DNA of 64,000 bases from Stemphylium vesicarium. Its lineage: Eukaryota; Ascomycota; Dothideomycetes; Pleosporales; Pleosporaceae. Position 1 is the stretch's first letter, and every line of letters begins with the position of its first letter. This document shows, one piece after another, positions 22,736-33,780 of this stretch. Location of the stretch: contig QXCR01000145.1 of the NCBI GenBank assembly GCA_004380135.1, forward strand, positions 1 to 64,000, written 5' to 3'. A program made the translations under genes and the position numbers. A model generated the notes under the pieces. The model ran no database searches and was not told the origin of the DNA. It worked only from the letters and a program-made list of their open reading frames with translations.

Positions 22736-24621
22736 GGTTTTGAGGGTAGAGGTGGGTGGGAGGAGAGAAGGTGGTGTAGTGTGGAGCAAGCCGCCTTTGT
22801 AGTTGCAGCAGTAAGAGCTACAAACTGTTGAGATGCAGGCCGCGGGTTGTTGAGCAACAGCACCGAGAAGTGCAGGTGAGTCAATGGCTCAGGAATCAGC
22901 AGGGAGAGAGAGACCGATTGAAGGAGGGGAGGGTAGCTGAGAGCGGGATGCTGCAGAATTTAAACAGGGACTCCCAAAGGCGGTGTCGATGAATTTCTGG
23001 CCATGCATGGGCTAGGGGCGTTCGAGAAGCCGTTTCGCTTCGATAATCAGACAACTCCAGCTCCATAGACTAAGACTGTTTGACTCTACCTCTGTACATC
23101 TCGCTCCACTCGGGAAAAATTACTCTCGTAGCCGCAATCGCTTGCCACCGCATTGGACACGTCGAGCACAGTCCTTGGGGCGTGAGATGCTGTGGCATAT
23201 CCACCGAGACGCGCGACCGCAGCCCGCATTCTCTAGCTCCATCCCGCAACGTCCCAGTGCCAGGCCCTGAATTTTCAGCACATCCTTTCTATCCGCTCTC
23301 TTGGCGCATTGCTAGGCCAAAGTACGGCGAGCAGACCGCCAGTTTGTGCCCATCACAGCCTGCACTGTGTAGCGCTCACGGCCCACGGTCTCGCCTAGAG
23401 GCAAGCCGCAGGTACCAGGCGAGGAGAAGCCGCCGACTGTGGTCGAGGGCCCGTTTGCCACCGGGACAGTGCGCAGATACTGCCATTGCACCCTACTGGA
23501 TTCCCATCACACGCTGTCTCGAGCAGATGAACAGCGCACCGGTCTGGGGCCCGCAATGGCTCGAGAAAAACAACTGTGGGCGCGCATCGCAAAAAGTCGG
23601 AATGCTCCCACCAGGGCTCCTGCAGGGACTAACTTAGCGCCGTCAGGAACCATTCAACCAGATTGATTCGCCCGCGACACCACCGAGGTTCATCCACTTC
23701 TGGGCCACACATCTCGTGCTCCTCATGCCACCACGCGTCGCTCTCGGAGGCATAGTAAGCGCAAGACAAGGGATGAGAAGCTTTCCGTCTTTTAACTCGC
23801 GGGGTCTGCTAAAAGATAAGCTGATATATCTGGAATTGTGTAGCCTCAAGGACATGTCTCCGTCATCGCGCATCCGGTCCAGCCCATCACTTGGCGTAAT
23901 CGGCAGCCATGAAGCCCATCTTATCTCTGCTATCGAGTGTAACGTGACCTTGCACAAAGGATCTGCGTAATGTTTCGAAGCGATGCTAGGGCTCATTCAT
24001 TCCCTCAAGTTTTAAACTCACCGTCACAAGATGCTCAAGTCACCCCGCATTACACGCGCTTGTCGACGCTCATCTATTCCGCCAGCATCGTTGGGCCGGT
24101 ACTTGTGACCGCTTGATGCATGAGCTTGAATACCCTCGGGAAAACGCCAAGGGACTGAATCCTCCTGGATTTTGCATGGGGAGCCTAAGTGGCGTTCGTC
24201 ACGCTCGGCCACACATGAAGCTGCACTCCAGACTTTCACATGCAAACCCCACCCACCACCACTGCACCGGGAAGTGGATCACAAGCAAAGGGTGGCCCCT
24301 ACCACCCGTTCAACGGAAGTAACGGGCCTCCCACGATCGAGCTAAGGCGGGGAGCTATAGTAAAAACGCCAGGCGCATTTTGGTAGGTCGCTGGCGCTGG
24401 TCAAGACCATGTTTTGTCATCCATGGTACATGTGATAAGGCTGCAATCTGATCGCACAGAACCACATGGCTTTCACGTGTTGTCTCGGCGTCTCCATTGC
24501 GCTTTCCCAGACTTCACTTTGGAAGGCACGACTAGTGCTTCACTCTAGTTATACAACACAAATCGCATCTGCGCGTGCACCCTAACATGCTCACCTTACA
24601 TAATTTATACCTCGTCTCACT
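22736..24621. other. Intergenic, 1.9 kb
   Basis: Promoter of the desaturase gene (with a GAGAGAGAGA stretch near 22904) and the 3' flank of the esterase gene. Several open frames of up to 185 codons occur (for example plus strand 23080-23637), but their residue make-up is not protein-like and none matches a family I know. No gene is called. Confidence 0.45.
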
Positions 24622-26466
24622 TTAAGACATATCCGAAAATGCTCCCAGCACCACGTCCTCACATATGCCATCATACTTCTCCGGCCTCGCAAATCTCACA
24701 ACCGGCTCATTCTCCCTCGCAATCTCACCCCAGCTTTCCATTCCAGGCCGGAATTCCGGCCATCCCAGCTTTTTTAGTCCATTCTCTGGATTCTCAGCGA
24801 ACGCGGCAACCGCCCTCTGCATAAGCCTCACCGTCTCTTTCTGCGCCCGTGACCCAGGAAGCCCACTAGCATCTTCCGCGCCACCGAGAATCATGTGCAA
24901 TTCACTTCCGTGATACGCGCCACTCGTAGGATACAAACGCGTATTGCCCCAGTCACCAAAATATCGGTACGCCCACGTGGGCACACTGGCGTTGACGCGT
25001 GCTCTAGCTGAGAAGGAGACCGGGCAGACGAACGATTCGAGGAGGAACTGATCTGCCTGTTGCTTTGTCACGTTACGGCCTTGCGCAAAAGCCGGTATAA
25101 CATAGTAGCCCTGCTCGTTATCATTGTGGCCATGGAAGTAAGGTAGTTTGGCGAAATCTCCCGACTCTGCGCGGGAAATGTAGTCGGCGAAGATGGTCTC
25201 GTTATCGACCAAGGGATAGAACGGTGGCGTTGATCGAACAGGACTGCCACCAGGGCTTGGAGCAATCCTTCCTACAGCCTCTGAAACCGCGGTCCAAGGC
25301 TTCTGACGCATACAATGTAGCGTTGTATCATTACCGCCAGAATCCGCTCCGCATCCAAGCAAGGAGGAGACGTTGTACCAATTCGCCCGCTGTCTCTGAG
25401 CAGAGTTCATAGGAAAGCTAAACGCATTTCCAGACGTGGACATCAAGCCGTGCACAATGGGATTCTGCTTGTACGCATAAGCCCACCAGTCTACGGCCGC
25501 GCCCCCAGAAGATTGACCTGCGATGACAATTTTCTTTGCATCACCGCCAAACGCTGCAATGTTGTGTTGAAGCCACTCTACGGCGAGTCGCTGGTCCCGC
25601 AGCCCCAAGTTTGTATCTGCTGCAGGTGCGCCAGGGAAGCCGAAGACGTTTAATCGGTAGTTCACCGAAACAACAATTATATCTTCTGTGGCGGCGAGGT
25701 ACTGGCCAGAAGCAAAGGGCGTGTTTGTGTTGCCTCCCGCAAACCCTGAATTCATATTAGAAAGATAGAAAATAGAAAAAAAGGTGCAAATTTGCATCGG
25801 GCAGCTGAGTGAATGGCGCAACGAGAGTGATTTCTTACGTCCTCCATGGAACAAGACGAAGACTGGTTTCTTGGTCCCATTCTCCAACGTCTCCCACGTT
25901 TCTCTTGTCCATATATTTAGCGTAAGGCAATCTTCACTTCGCCTCGTCCCCGCTGCAGCAGTAAAATAACTCAGTATCCGCTTCGCTTGAGCAGTGAAGC
26001 CAGGGAAGTCCGGTTGCGTCGCTGCTTGCTGTGGGCAATCGCTGTATATCATGGTCAAATCTCCGCAATTCGCATCCAGTCTCGCACAGCTTGTTACCTA
26101 CTATCCCTACAACATCGATGGTCAGCCGTATTCTTTTCCCAGTCTCTACTACCACGTTTAGTTCCACGGGCGGTGGAAGCATGGGTTGCTTACAAAATCC
26201 GAAGCCACATACAACGCCGACGCGTTTTCCTTGTATTTTTGCGGCGAGGCGAAGCGCAAGCCACCCACTGGGGGCTGCGCGTACGGGATACCAAGGTACT
26301 CCCACACTGCATCTACCTGTGGCGAGCGATGGCCTGTAATTAGCCCATTTCCTGTTTTCACAGTCTCATAGCGTGCTGTATGGGGTGTTGCGAGCGAGAA
26401 GACAAAGGTAGATGCATGCAGCACGCAAAGAGCGGTGGTGGCGAAGAAGAAGCGCATCGCGAACAT
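24622..26466 (-). CDS. Secreted type-B carboxylesterase
   Basis: Three exons on the minus strand (26466-26194, 26097-25839, 25745-24622) give 551 residues. An N-terminal signal peptide is clear (second in-frame ATG at 26457). Type-B marks follow: YLGIPYAQPPVGGLRFA, EDCLTLNIW, the oxyanion HGG, and GQSSGG with the nucleophile near S256. The likely catalytic acid is the Glu in HNDNEQGYY, and the His is in GAYHGSEL. Such enzymes cleave carboxylic esters outside the cell; the substrate is unknown. The second join (GG|RFAGGN) crosses the oxyanion loop. At the first join the only open acceptor adds a short segment with two cysteines before SDCPQ, which should be confirmed from RNA. Confidence 0.85.
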
Positions 26467-27222
26467 GGCGGTTTGGGGACGTTACACCCAAAACCCATTA
26501 AAACATGCGCATTGTAGAAGATTAATCCAGAGCAAAAACTCGCCGGCACACAAGAAACCGAAATAACCTACCTTGTCGCGAACATACCCTGCAGCTTTCT
26601 TCTCAATAAAGTCGCATAACCCGCAGCCTCAATCTCACCTACTCGAAACGGTGCTACATGCCGCTGCAGCGCGGAGTTAAGAAACCGCTTCAAGCATCTT
26701 CTCCGCCCTTACCCCAGCTTCTTCAGCATTCTTGAACTAAGTCTCGTTCTATACGTCAAACTTCCCAGCCTCATCTATTGCAAGATTAAAGAGGTAAGGA
26801 GAAGGGCGACGCGGGTCCATCTTCAAGCGTCCAGGTACGGAGTCCATTGCTGCCAATCAACCGAGTCGGGAAGCGGGTTCCGCGCAATGGCATCATAAGC
26901 GGACAGACGGCTCCAAGACGAGGGGATGTCATCAGGGAATAGGGATCGAAAGTGTGGCGGAAGAATGGAGGTCGCGGTTTAAAGAGGGCAAAAGAGAGAA
27001 TCTGTTCCAATAGTAGAGAAGCGGGTGGGTGAGGTATACTTGGGTGAAGATCGCGACAACGAAAGAGTTTGGGCTCTGAGATTCCAACTGCGACTGCGAC
27101 TGCAACTTGTAGCAGCAGTCCCTTCTCTATTTCTTTGTTTCGTGTTCCTGAAAGTTACCTTTTTGACAACCAAGATACTTCTTCTTCCAGGAGCGAATTG
27201 AATTTCCCACCTCCCACTTACC
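26467..27222. other. Gene-relic region upstream of the esterase
   Basis: No intact gene. On the minus strand, about 26990-26560, fragments that read like protein appear in shifting frames and are broken by stops, for example DAIARNPLPDSVDWQQW and then SPYLFNLAIDEAGKFDV. I cannot name the family. The rest is the esterase promoter, with a C/T-rich leader. Confidence 0.3.
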
Positions 27223-27594
27223 ATGGACGCTCGACAACAGAAACATAGAAACCATACTTCGATTCCCTCGCTCTAGTGCTCGCCACCGAGGCCACCCTCG
27301 TCGGCTTCATCACGACCCGTTTCCGGCCTGACATGAAGATGAAACCCAGCGATTATATTATCATGGCCGCAGCCGTACGTATCCCATACCATGCCCCAAA
27401 GGACCAGCCCAAAAGAAGAAAAAAAAAGAACCCCTAGAAACACAAATCAACAATCGATTCCCTGTATATATCAAAAACATATAAGGTGTATGCTCCGCGC
27501 GTTTGTGGAGAAAATGGGTGAGGTTCAAAACTTGAGCTACTTTACCAGATCTACTCATCACTTACGCACGGATGTTTGAAACTGCTCAGGGCTG
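27223..27594 (+). pseudogene. Relic of a rhodopsin-domain (PTH11-like) integral membrane protein
   Basis: After an ATG in good context (27223), fragments in successive frames match the start of the fungal rhodopsin-like membrane domain. IETILRF (from 27245) is followed, one frame later (27258 on), by LALVLAT, FITTRFRPDM and KPSDYIIMAAAV, ending at a plausible GTACGT donor (27375). A second fragment at about 27490-27594 (ELLYQIYSSL, HGCLKLL) resembles the next helix pair and contains an in-frame TGA. Frame shifts, a stop and the lack of any continuation after 27600 mark it as a decayed remnant. The match is by eye on short segments. Confidence 0.4.
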
Positions 27595-27678
27595 CAAAAG
27601 ACAGAGTCTAGATTTGAGGCAGACTGCACGGATTGATCGAGACGAAATCTTCCGTTTCTATCTTATTCGCACAACCAG

Positions 27679-29151
27679 CTATCTAGCCTTGAGATTCCTC
27701 CAGGCGAAATAAGCGGCCAATGCTGCGACACTTATTCTTCCAACAAGCGCAGTAGCCACAGCCCGTCTAACAAACGGATAATATCCCTCCAGCATCGAAT
27801 TGACAGCAGCACCTCTAGCCATCATCTTAGCTCTTCCACTCTGGCCCCAGCCCCTTCCAACACCCAGCCCAGCTATGCCGACCTCGCCCGGTTTCTCTTC
27901 TTCCAAAGAGCCAAGCGCTTCACTGCCTATTCCCGGAAGGTCTTGCGTGGGTAGCTCGTTCGTGTCTTTGCTGGTGGTAGTTGATACACTCGACGCAGCT
28001 GTGCTCATCTCCAGTGACTTTTGCTTTCGGAACCGGTACGACATGGCCCACATGATGAACCGCACATCCCAATTTGTAAACGTCGGATACGTCCACAGCT
28101 CCAGTGCATTGTGAGGTGGCATGTGTTCGAGGAAGTCGCTGACCACACCGAGCGTCAAGCCCCAGAGTAGCAGCGGGGGTTTGCGGTCTCTAGATCTCGA
28201 CTCCGGGCCTCCGAGGGAATCTCTGAGATTACTCAATACACCTTGCGGCGCATCGGCGATGGGTATAAAGTCCGGAATGGTCGCGCAGTGTGTTGAGTTT
28301 GCTGGGACTAGTTGTATGGCTGCAAACATCATCTTGCTTAGCATTGCCTGTAGGAACCAGCGCTTGATGCCCAGCTCGGACTTTGCGAGACGTGCGGAGA
28401 CATCGGCGTATTCGTGGGTGCGTAGAGCGGGCGAGAGGAGCGCGCGGATAGGGACCCAGTGTGAGGAGGCTACTTCGGTGGGTTGTAGGCGTTGTGCAGG
28501 GTAGAATGGGGAGGTGAGCAGGTAGATGTAGGGACATAGTACCATGAGGCTGTGGTGATTGTTAGCTGCAGTGCTTAAAACGTGTTGGAAGCCATGCGCA
28601 ATTGGCTGGCATGGCTGAAGTTTCGAGAGATGAACTTACGGGACTTTTCCCCAACTCGTTGTGACGATGCGCTGGGGCAAATTACCCACAGCAATCGCAT
28701 TGTCCGGGCCTAGGTCGATTCCGACCTCTTCCAGTGCTTCTCGCGCGGCTGTCACCTGGTCGTCGCTATCCTCGGGATCGCGCTTCCCGCCAGGAAGTGC
28801 AACATGCCCATTCCATTTGTCTCCAACCCTAGTTGCCCGTTTTATGAATAACAATTCGGGGTCACCATGTTTCACCCATTCTTGTCCAAAGAAAGCGCTC
28901 AATGATGATTCAAAATCAAACTCGTCCTTGGGCTTCACGGCGGATGAGCGTCGGCGCCGCGCTGGTAGAGGGCTGTCAGAGCTGTCGGGCCAATGCGAAT
29001 AGTTGGGCTGTATGCGCAGGATCAGGGCTACGGAAGCGCGTTTCGGAAGGTTTGGTGGGCACGCGACGTCTGGATAGGGGTTCGCGTTGAGCTCAAGGAG
29101 AACGGATTGGAGATGACTGATCAAATCCTCGGTTCGGTTATGTGCTGCCAT
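27679..29151 (-). CDS. Nudix hydrolase with C-terminal membrane segment
   Basis: Two exons (29151-28640, 28549-27679) give 460 residues; the ATG at 29151 is in CACCATGG. The segment LLFIKRATRVGDKWNGHVALPGG and then REALEEVGIDL form the Nudix fold entry and box. The spacing between the first Glu and RE is two residues longer than the classic GX5EX7RE pattern, as in CoA/ADP-ribose-type Nudix enzymes (Pcd1, NUDT7/8 group). Such enzymes cleave nucleoside diphosphates linked to another group, and Pcd1 acts on CoA in peroxisomes. After the Nudix domain comes a long extra region ending in a hydrophobic helix (VATALVGRISVAALAAYFAW) and WRNLKAR, so the protein may be tail-anchored. No PTS1 is seen. 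Confidence 0.82.
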
Positions 29152-29741
29152 GGTGTCGTCGGAGCTCAAGCTCGCGCTTGACAAGAGTACAATGGTGTCG
29201 GCTGGAATCAGTTGGGGATAAAGTACCTTGTACCCGTGTTACCTTGCACGGAATCTATACAGAAAAACAAAACACGTATTTCGGGACAGAGACAAGTAGA
29301 GAGTCTACGCGACATGGAAGGCGATCTCGTCAGCTTTATCGATGGGTTGGAGACGGAGAGCCGAGGCGTGAGACATGACATGGCAATGGCGATTGGCTAG
29401 GCGACTTGACACTGCGTGGGAGCAAGACATCGCCATCGAGACGCCCAGGGTTTTGATGCTACGATTCATCAATACGTGAATCAGCCCCGAAAGGCTACGA
29501 CTGTCGATACTGACGCGTTGAAGACAATCGCGAAGTTTCGCATGGCGCAGGTGCGGAAGCGGTTACGCTTTGGCCAATCGGACAAGCGCCATGGAGGGGC
29601 AGCGAAATGAGGTCAGTCTTGAGCCCCGCGATGCCAAAAAAATCTCCACAGTGTCGTGCGCCATTACTTTATACCCCAGACTGACTTGACACTGTCTGCT
29701 ATCTATCAATTAATTCTTAGATACCCAGAGAATCAGTCAAT
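29152..29741. other. Divergent promoter region (Nudix / ATIC)
   Basis: The two genes point away from each other across 590 bases. No gene is seen inside. A CACGTATT element near 29273 and A/T-rich sequence (TATCAATTAATTCTTAG) just before the ATG at 29742 are the only notable features. Confidence 0.45.
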
Positions 29742-31690
29742 ATGGGCGGCCAAAAGACAGGTGAGCAAGATGCATAACAATGTCTGAGGAAAGCGATTAA
29801 TCGTACGCGACAGCCATCCTGTCCGTTTATGACAAGACCGGTCTTCTTGACCTGGCAAAGGGACTGCATGAATGCGGTGTCCGCCTACTTGCGTCTGGCG
29901 GTACGGCCAAGATGATCCGTCAGGCCAACTTCCCCGTCGAAGATGTTTCGGCCATCACCAAGGCGCCTGAGATGCTCGGTGGGCGCGTCAAGACGCTGCA
30001 CCCTGCTGTTCACGGTGGTATCCTCGCGCGCAACCTCGACTCGGACGACTCCGACCTTTCCGCCAACAGCATCGACAAGATTGACTTTGTCGTATGCAAC
30101 CTTTACCCCTTCTCCGAGACAGTCGCGCGCATCAACGTCACAATCCCCGAGGCAGTCGAGGAAATCGATATCGGAGGTGTGACTCTGCTCAGGGCCGCCG
30201 CGAAGAACCACGCCCGCGTGACCATCATCAGCGACCCCAACGACTACCATGACCTCCTTACTGAACTCAAGAAGGACGGCGAGGTCTCAGAGACCAGCAG
30301 GCAGCGTTATGCGCTCAAGGCTTTCGAGCAAACCTCGTCATACGACACCGCCATCTCCGAGTTTTTCAGGAAGAAGTATGCCGGCGACGGCGACCAGTTC
30401 CAGACTCTCCGCTACGGCGCCAACCCACATCAGAAGCCTGCGACCGTCTCCATGCCGGAGAAGTCCCTACCATTCAAGGTACTCTGCGGTTCTCCAGGAT
30501 ACATCAACTTGCTTGATGCCCTCAACGCATGGCCACTCGTCCAAGAGCTGACCAAGGCGCTGAACTACCCAGCCGCGGCCAGCTTCAAGCACGTCTCACC
30601 TGCCGGTGCAGCGATTGGAGTCCCTCTGAGCGAGGTAGAGCGCAAGGTGTACATGGTCGACGACATTGAGGGTATCGAGAAGTCAGGATTGGCACAGGCC
30701 TACGCGAGGGCCCGTGGTGCCGACAGGATGTCAAGTTTCGGCGACATGATTGCTCTGTCGGCTGAGGTTGATGTGAGTAGCTGGCAGTCGCCATGACCCT
30801 GACTGAGTGGCTAACAGAATGCAGGTTCCTACCGCGAAGATCATTAGCCGTGAGGTCTCTGACGGTGTCATTGCTCCTGGATATACTGCCGAAGCGCTCG
30901 AGATACTCAAGAAGAAAAAGGGTGGAAAGTACTTGGTTCTCCAGATGGACCCCGAATACGTCCCAGGCCCCGAAGAAACCAGAACTGTGTTTGGCATTAC
31001 GCTCAAGCAGCACCGCAATGACGCCAAGATTGTTCCTTCCGACACATTCAACACCGTCATCGTGCCCAAGAACTCTGGAGCTCTCCCAGAACAAGCGCAG
31101 CGCGATCTGACCGTCGCTACCATTGCGCTCAAGTACACTCAGTCAAACAGTGTTTGCTACGCGCTCAACGGCCAAATCATCGGACTTGGAGCCGGACAGC
31201 AGTGTAAGTTCAATTACGCTCGCGTATAGATAGTCGCTAACATACTGCAGCACGTATTCACTGCACCCGCTTGGCTGGTGACAAGGCCGACAACTGGTGG
31301 ATGCGCTTCCACTCGAGGACACTGAACCTCAACTTCAAGAAGGGCACCAAGCGTCCTTCCAAGTCCAACGCCATCGATCTCCTCTGCTCAGGTCTCGTCC
31401 CTGAGTCAGGTATCGAGCGCGACGACTTCGAGGCTCACTTTGAAGAGGGACAGGTCCCCCAGCCCTTCTCCACCGAGGAGCGCAAGGAGTGGCTATCGAA
31501 GATGGAGAGTGTCGCAGTCAGCTCCGACGCTTTCTTCCCCTTCATCGACAATGTTTTCAGGGCGCACAGGAGTGGTGCCAAGTACATTGCTGCGCCCACA
31601 GGAAGCCAGAATGACGGCGCGGTGTTTGAGACGAGTGAGAAGCTGGGCATCACCTTTGTTGAGCAGCACATTCGGTTGTTTCACCACTAG
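29742..31690 (+). CDS. ADE17: Bifunctional AICAR transformylase / IMP cyclohydrolase
   Basis: Four exons (29742-29760, 29814-30772, 30825-31203, 31251-31690) give 598 residues, the usual length. The first exon is only 19 bases (MGGQKT plus one base). The N-terminal MGS-like cyclohydrolase domain shows SVYDKTGLLDLAKGL, LASGGTAKMI and GGRVKTLHPAVHGGILARN. The C-terminal transformylase domain shows LRYGANPHQKPA, SFKHVSPAGAAIG, GDKADNWWMRFH and the final GITFVEQHIRLFHH. It carries out the last two steps of de novo purine synthesis, AICAR to FAICAR to IMP, in the cytosol. All introns are 47-53 bases with consistent phases. Confidence 0.95.
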
Positions 31691-32161
31691 AGGGCTGATG
31701 AGTGGGGTTTGAGGATGACTTGTGGTAACGACATTCATGGGAGATTGACGACGGTGTATCCGGTCTTTGCGGAATGAATCTACGATACCTCCAAAAAGTG
31801 GTTACTTTGACATTCGATTCTGCTCAATTTTTCTCGTCTCTGTTTTGGTGCATTAGGTCGCGATGCATGATATGCGCGAAAGACTCGCCCACGGGTATGC
31901 TTCAATGGCGAATATCGATGGTCCAGAACCAACGCGCTAATGTTTGCTATTTGCTGCAAACGGAACGCGTTGTCTAGGGGACCAAGCCGTTCTAGGCTAG
32001 ACCGCAACGCAAGGATAGACGGAGGGCGCTTCACCTAGAATTGTTGCTCTACACCGCTGCTACCAACACCAAACTGCCAACCCCTCAATCGCCCTTGCAA
32101 TCGTCAAATCCGTCCATTGCGACCCACGAGAAACTGAACACGAAACCCCGAAGCCTTCACC
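31691..32161. other. Intergenic between ATIC and Chz1
   Basis: Tandem plus-strand genes; the stretch contains the 3' region of the purine gene and the leader of the next, which is C/A-rich (ACACCAAACTGCCAACC). No gene is seen. Confidence 0.5.
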
Positions 32162-32620
32162 ATGTCCGCACAGCCAGAGAACCAGCAGATGGAGGGTGTC
32201 CAGGACCCCGCTACCGACGTCAAGGGCAAGGGCAAGGCCCAAGAAGGCGAGACAGTGGAAGAGTCCATGGACGACGACTCCAGCGACGAGTCCGGTGTTG
32301 AAGATCAGGTATGTTCCATTCCCTCACCGCCACCCCCATGCCAGCGCAAACAGCTAACATGATCGCGCAACAGGCTGGTGAACGTAAGCCACTCTCCACA
32401 CGCGAACCCATGCGGCTGAAGCGCAGCGAACTAACAAATGAAAACAGCCGAAGAACCCGACGAGGACAACATGGAGGAGATTGAGACGGCCAACATCATG
32501 AGCAGCCGCACGCGTGGCAAGAACATTGACTTCGCCAAGGCCAACCAGGAGCTCGGTGACGAGGACGACGAGGACGAGGACGATGACTTTGTCGACCCCG
32601 ATGACCAGATGAAGGATTAA
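32162..32620 (+). CDS. CHZ1: Histone H2A.Z-H2B chaperone Chz1
   Basis: Three exons (32162-32308, 32374-32383, 32448-32620) give 109 residues. The CHZ motif SSRTRGKNIDFAKA (about 71-84) lies between two acidic stretches, the family layout. In yeast, Chz1 carries H2A.Z-H2B dimers to the SWR1 complex for exchange into nucleosomes. The middle exon is only 10 bases (GCTGGTGAAC), flanked by an AACAG acceptor and a GTAAGC donor. Skipping it would put the third exon out of frame, since the first exon ends in phase 0 and the third begins in phase 1, so the micro-exon is needed for the conserved motif. Confidence 0.88.
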
Positions 32621-33760
32621 GAGAGAGAAGAAAAGCTGCGTGAAGCACCTTTTTTCCCCTTTCTCTTTGTCTCTTGGGTACGTACCTTTTGCGTGTCCTC
32701 AGCTACATCCATCCGCCCATGAATCCATCCGCTCACCGCCTTTAACTATAACCCGCTAACCAACCCGTCTTTCACAGATCTTCTTACGACGCGAAACAAC
32801 AGATAATCAATCCCAAATCAAATCATTTTCTGGATTCGTCTTTCTTGATAACGTTGCACAGCGAGCATTCGGGGAGGGAAATCAGCGGGAGAACGATGAA
32901 AACTACATACTTGGATAGCAGTCTGGATTGCGCGCGCGTATGTATCCAGCTGGATTATGTGGGGGCGACGCGGCATCTCCCTCGTCTGTTTTTGTTGCGC
33001 GCGAACAATGGGCAAAACTGGGGACCTTTTGAATAACCGTCTTCGCGTGTGTCGCGATAGCATCGGGCGTATATACAATTGAAAATCAAAACAAGAATGA
33101 CACAAAAAATTCTGCGCTTGGAAACTTTTTCTGCTGTTTACGTCGTGGAGAGATGCTGCACTGACGGGCTGGGCTGTTTAGCGTGAAGGGGCTGCTGCCC
33201 CGCGGTAGGGAGCAGGGTTGATGCGGAGAGCGGTTGACGCGCTGTGGGAAGCAGTTGTATCAGTAATCACAGCAATAGGGACCATGAGAGATGCTGTAGA
33301 AAAGATGTGTGCAGATAAGGGTTAGAGGAAGAGGGAAGAAAACAAGGAGCTTTTGTCAAGTGTTGTTCGTCGGTCCCCCTTGTCCAAACTCACCTTGCTC
33401 GAGGTATGCACTCGCCAGCCAGCCAGCCAGCGAGCCCGACACCACAGACAGAGCAGCAGCAACAACAACAATCCAACCCAAACAACACGCGGATAATCTC
33501 ACAGCGCGCACGCTCGATTAATTGAGGATATACAGCCACCATGCCATGTTGATCATGCCGGAACATCCCACACTCGGGGCACATTCTACCTACCTGCCTA
33601 CTACGCCAATTAGCATCGTTCTTTTTTTTTTGTGAATGGAAGAATCCAAGTACCCTGCCTACGACATTAGAAAAGGGCCAGGGGTCAAAAATGCATGTCA
33701 TACATTCGTATTCGTTGTGTGTATGCAAAAAGGGTCACGTTATGTAAGACCATACTCCAT

Positions 33761-33780
33761 GTACGTACGTACGTATGTAC
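33761..33780. repeat. GTAC/ACGT tetranucleotide repeat
   Basis: Five tandem near-perfect GTAC-type units within the gene-free region, a palindromic short repeat. No function is evident. Confidence 0.7.

Noticed and set aside
21494..22831. 445-codon plus-strand open frame
   Set aside because: Antisense to the delta-12 desaturase; it arises from the strong third-position bias of the real gene and has repetitive Val/Gly/Asp composition.
23080..23637. 185-codon open frame upstream of the desaturase
   Set aside because: No family features, mixed composition and no splice context; most likely chance.
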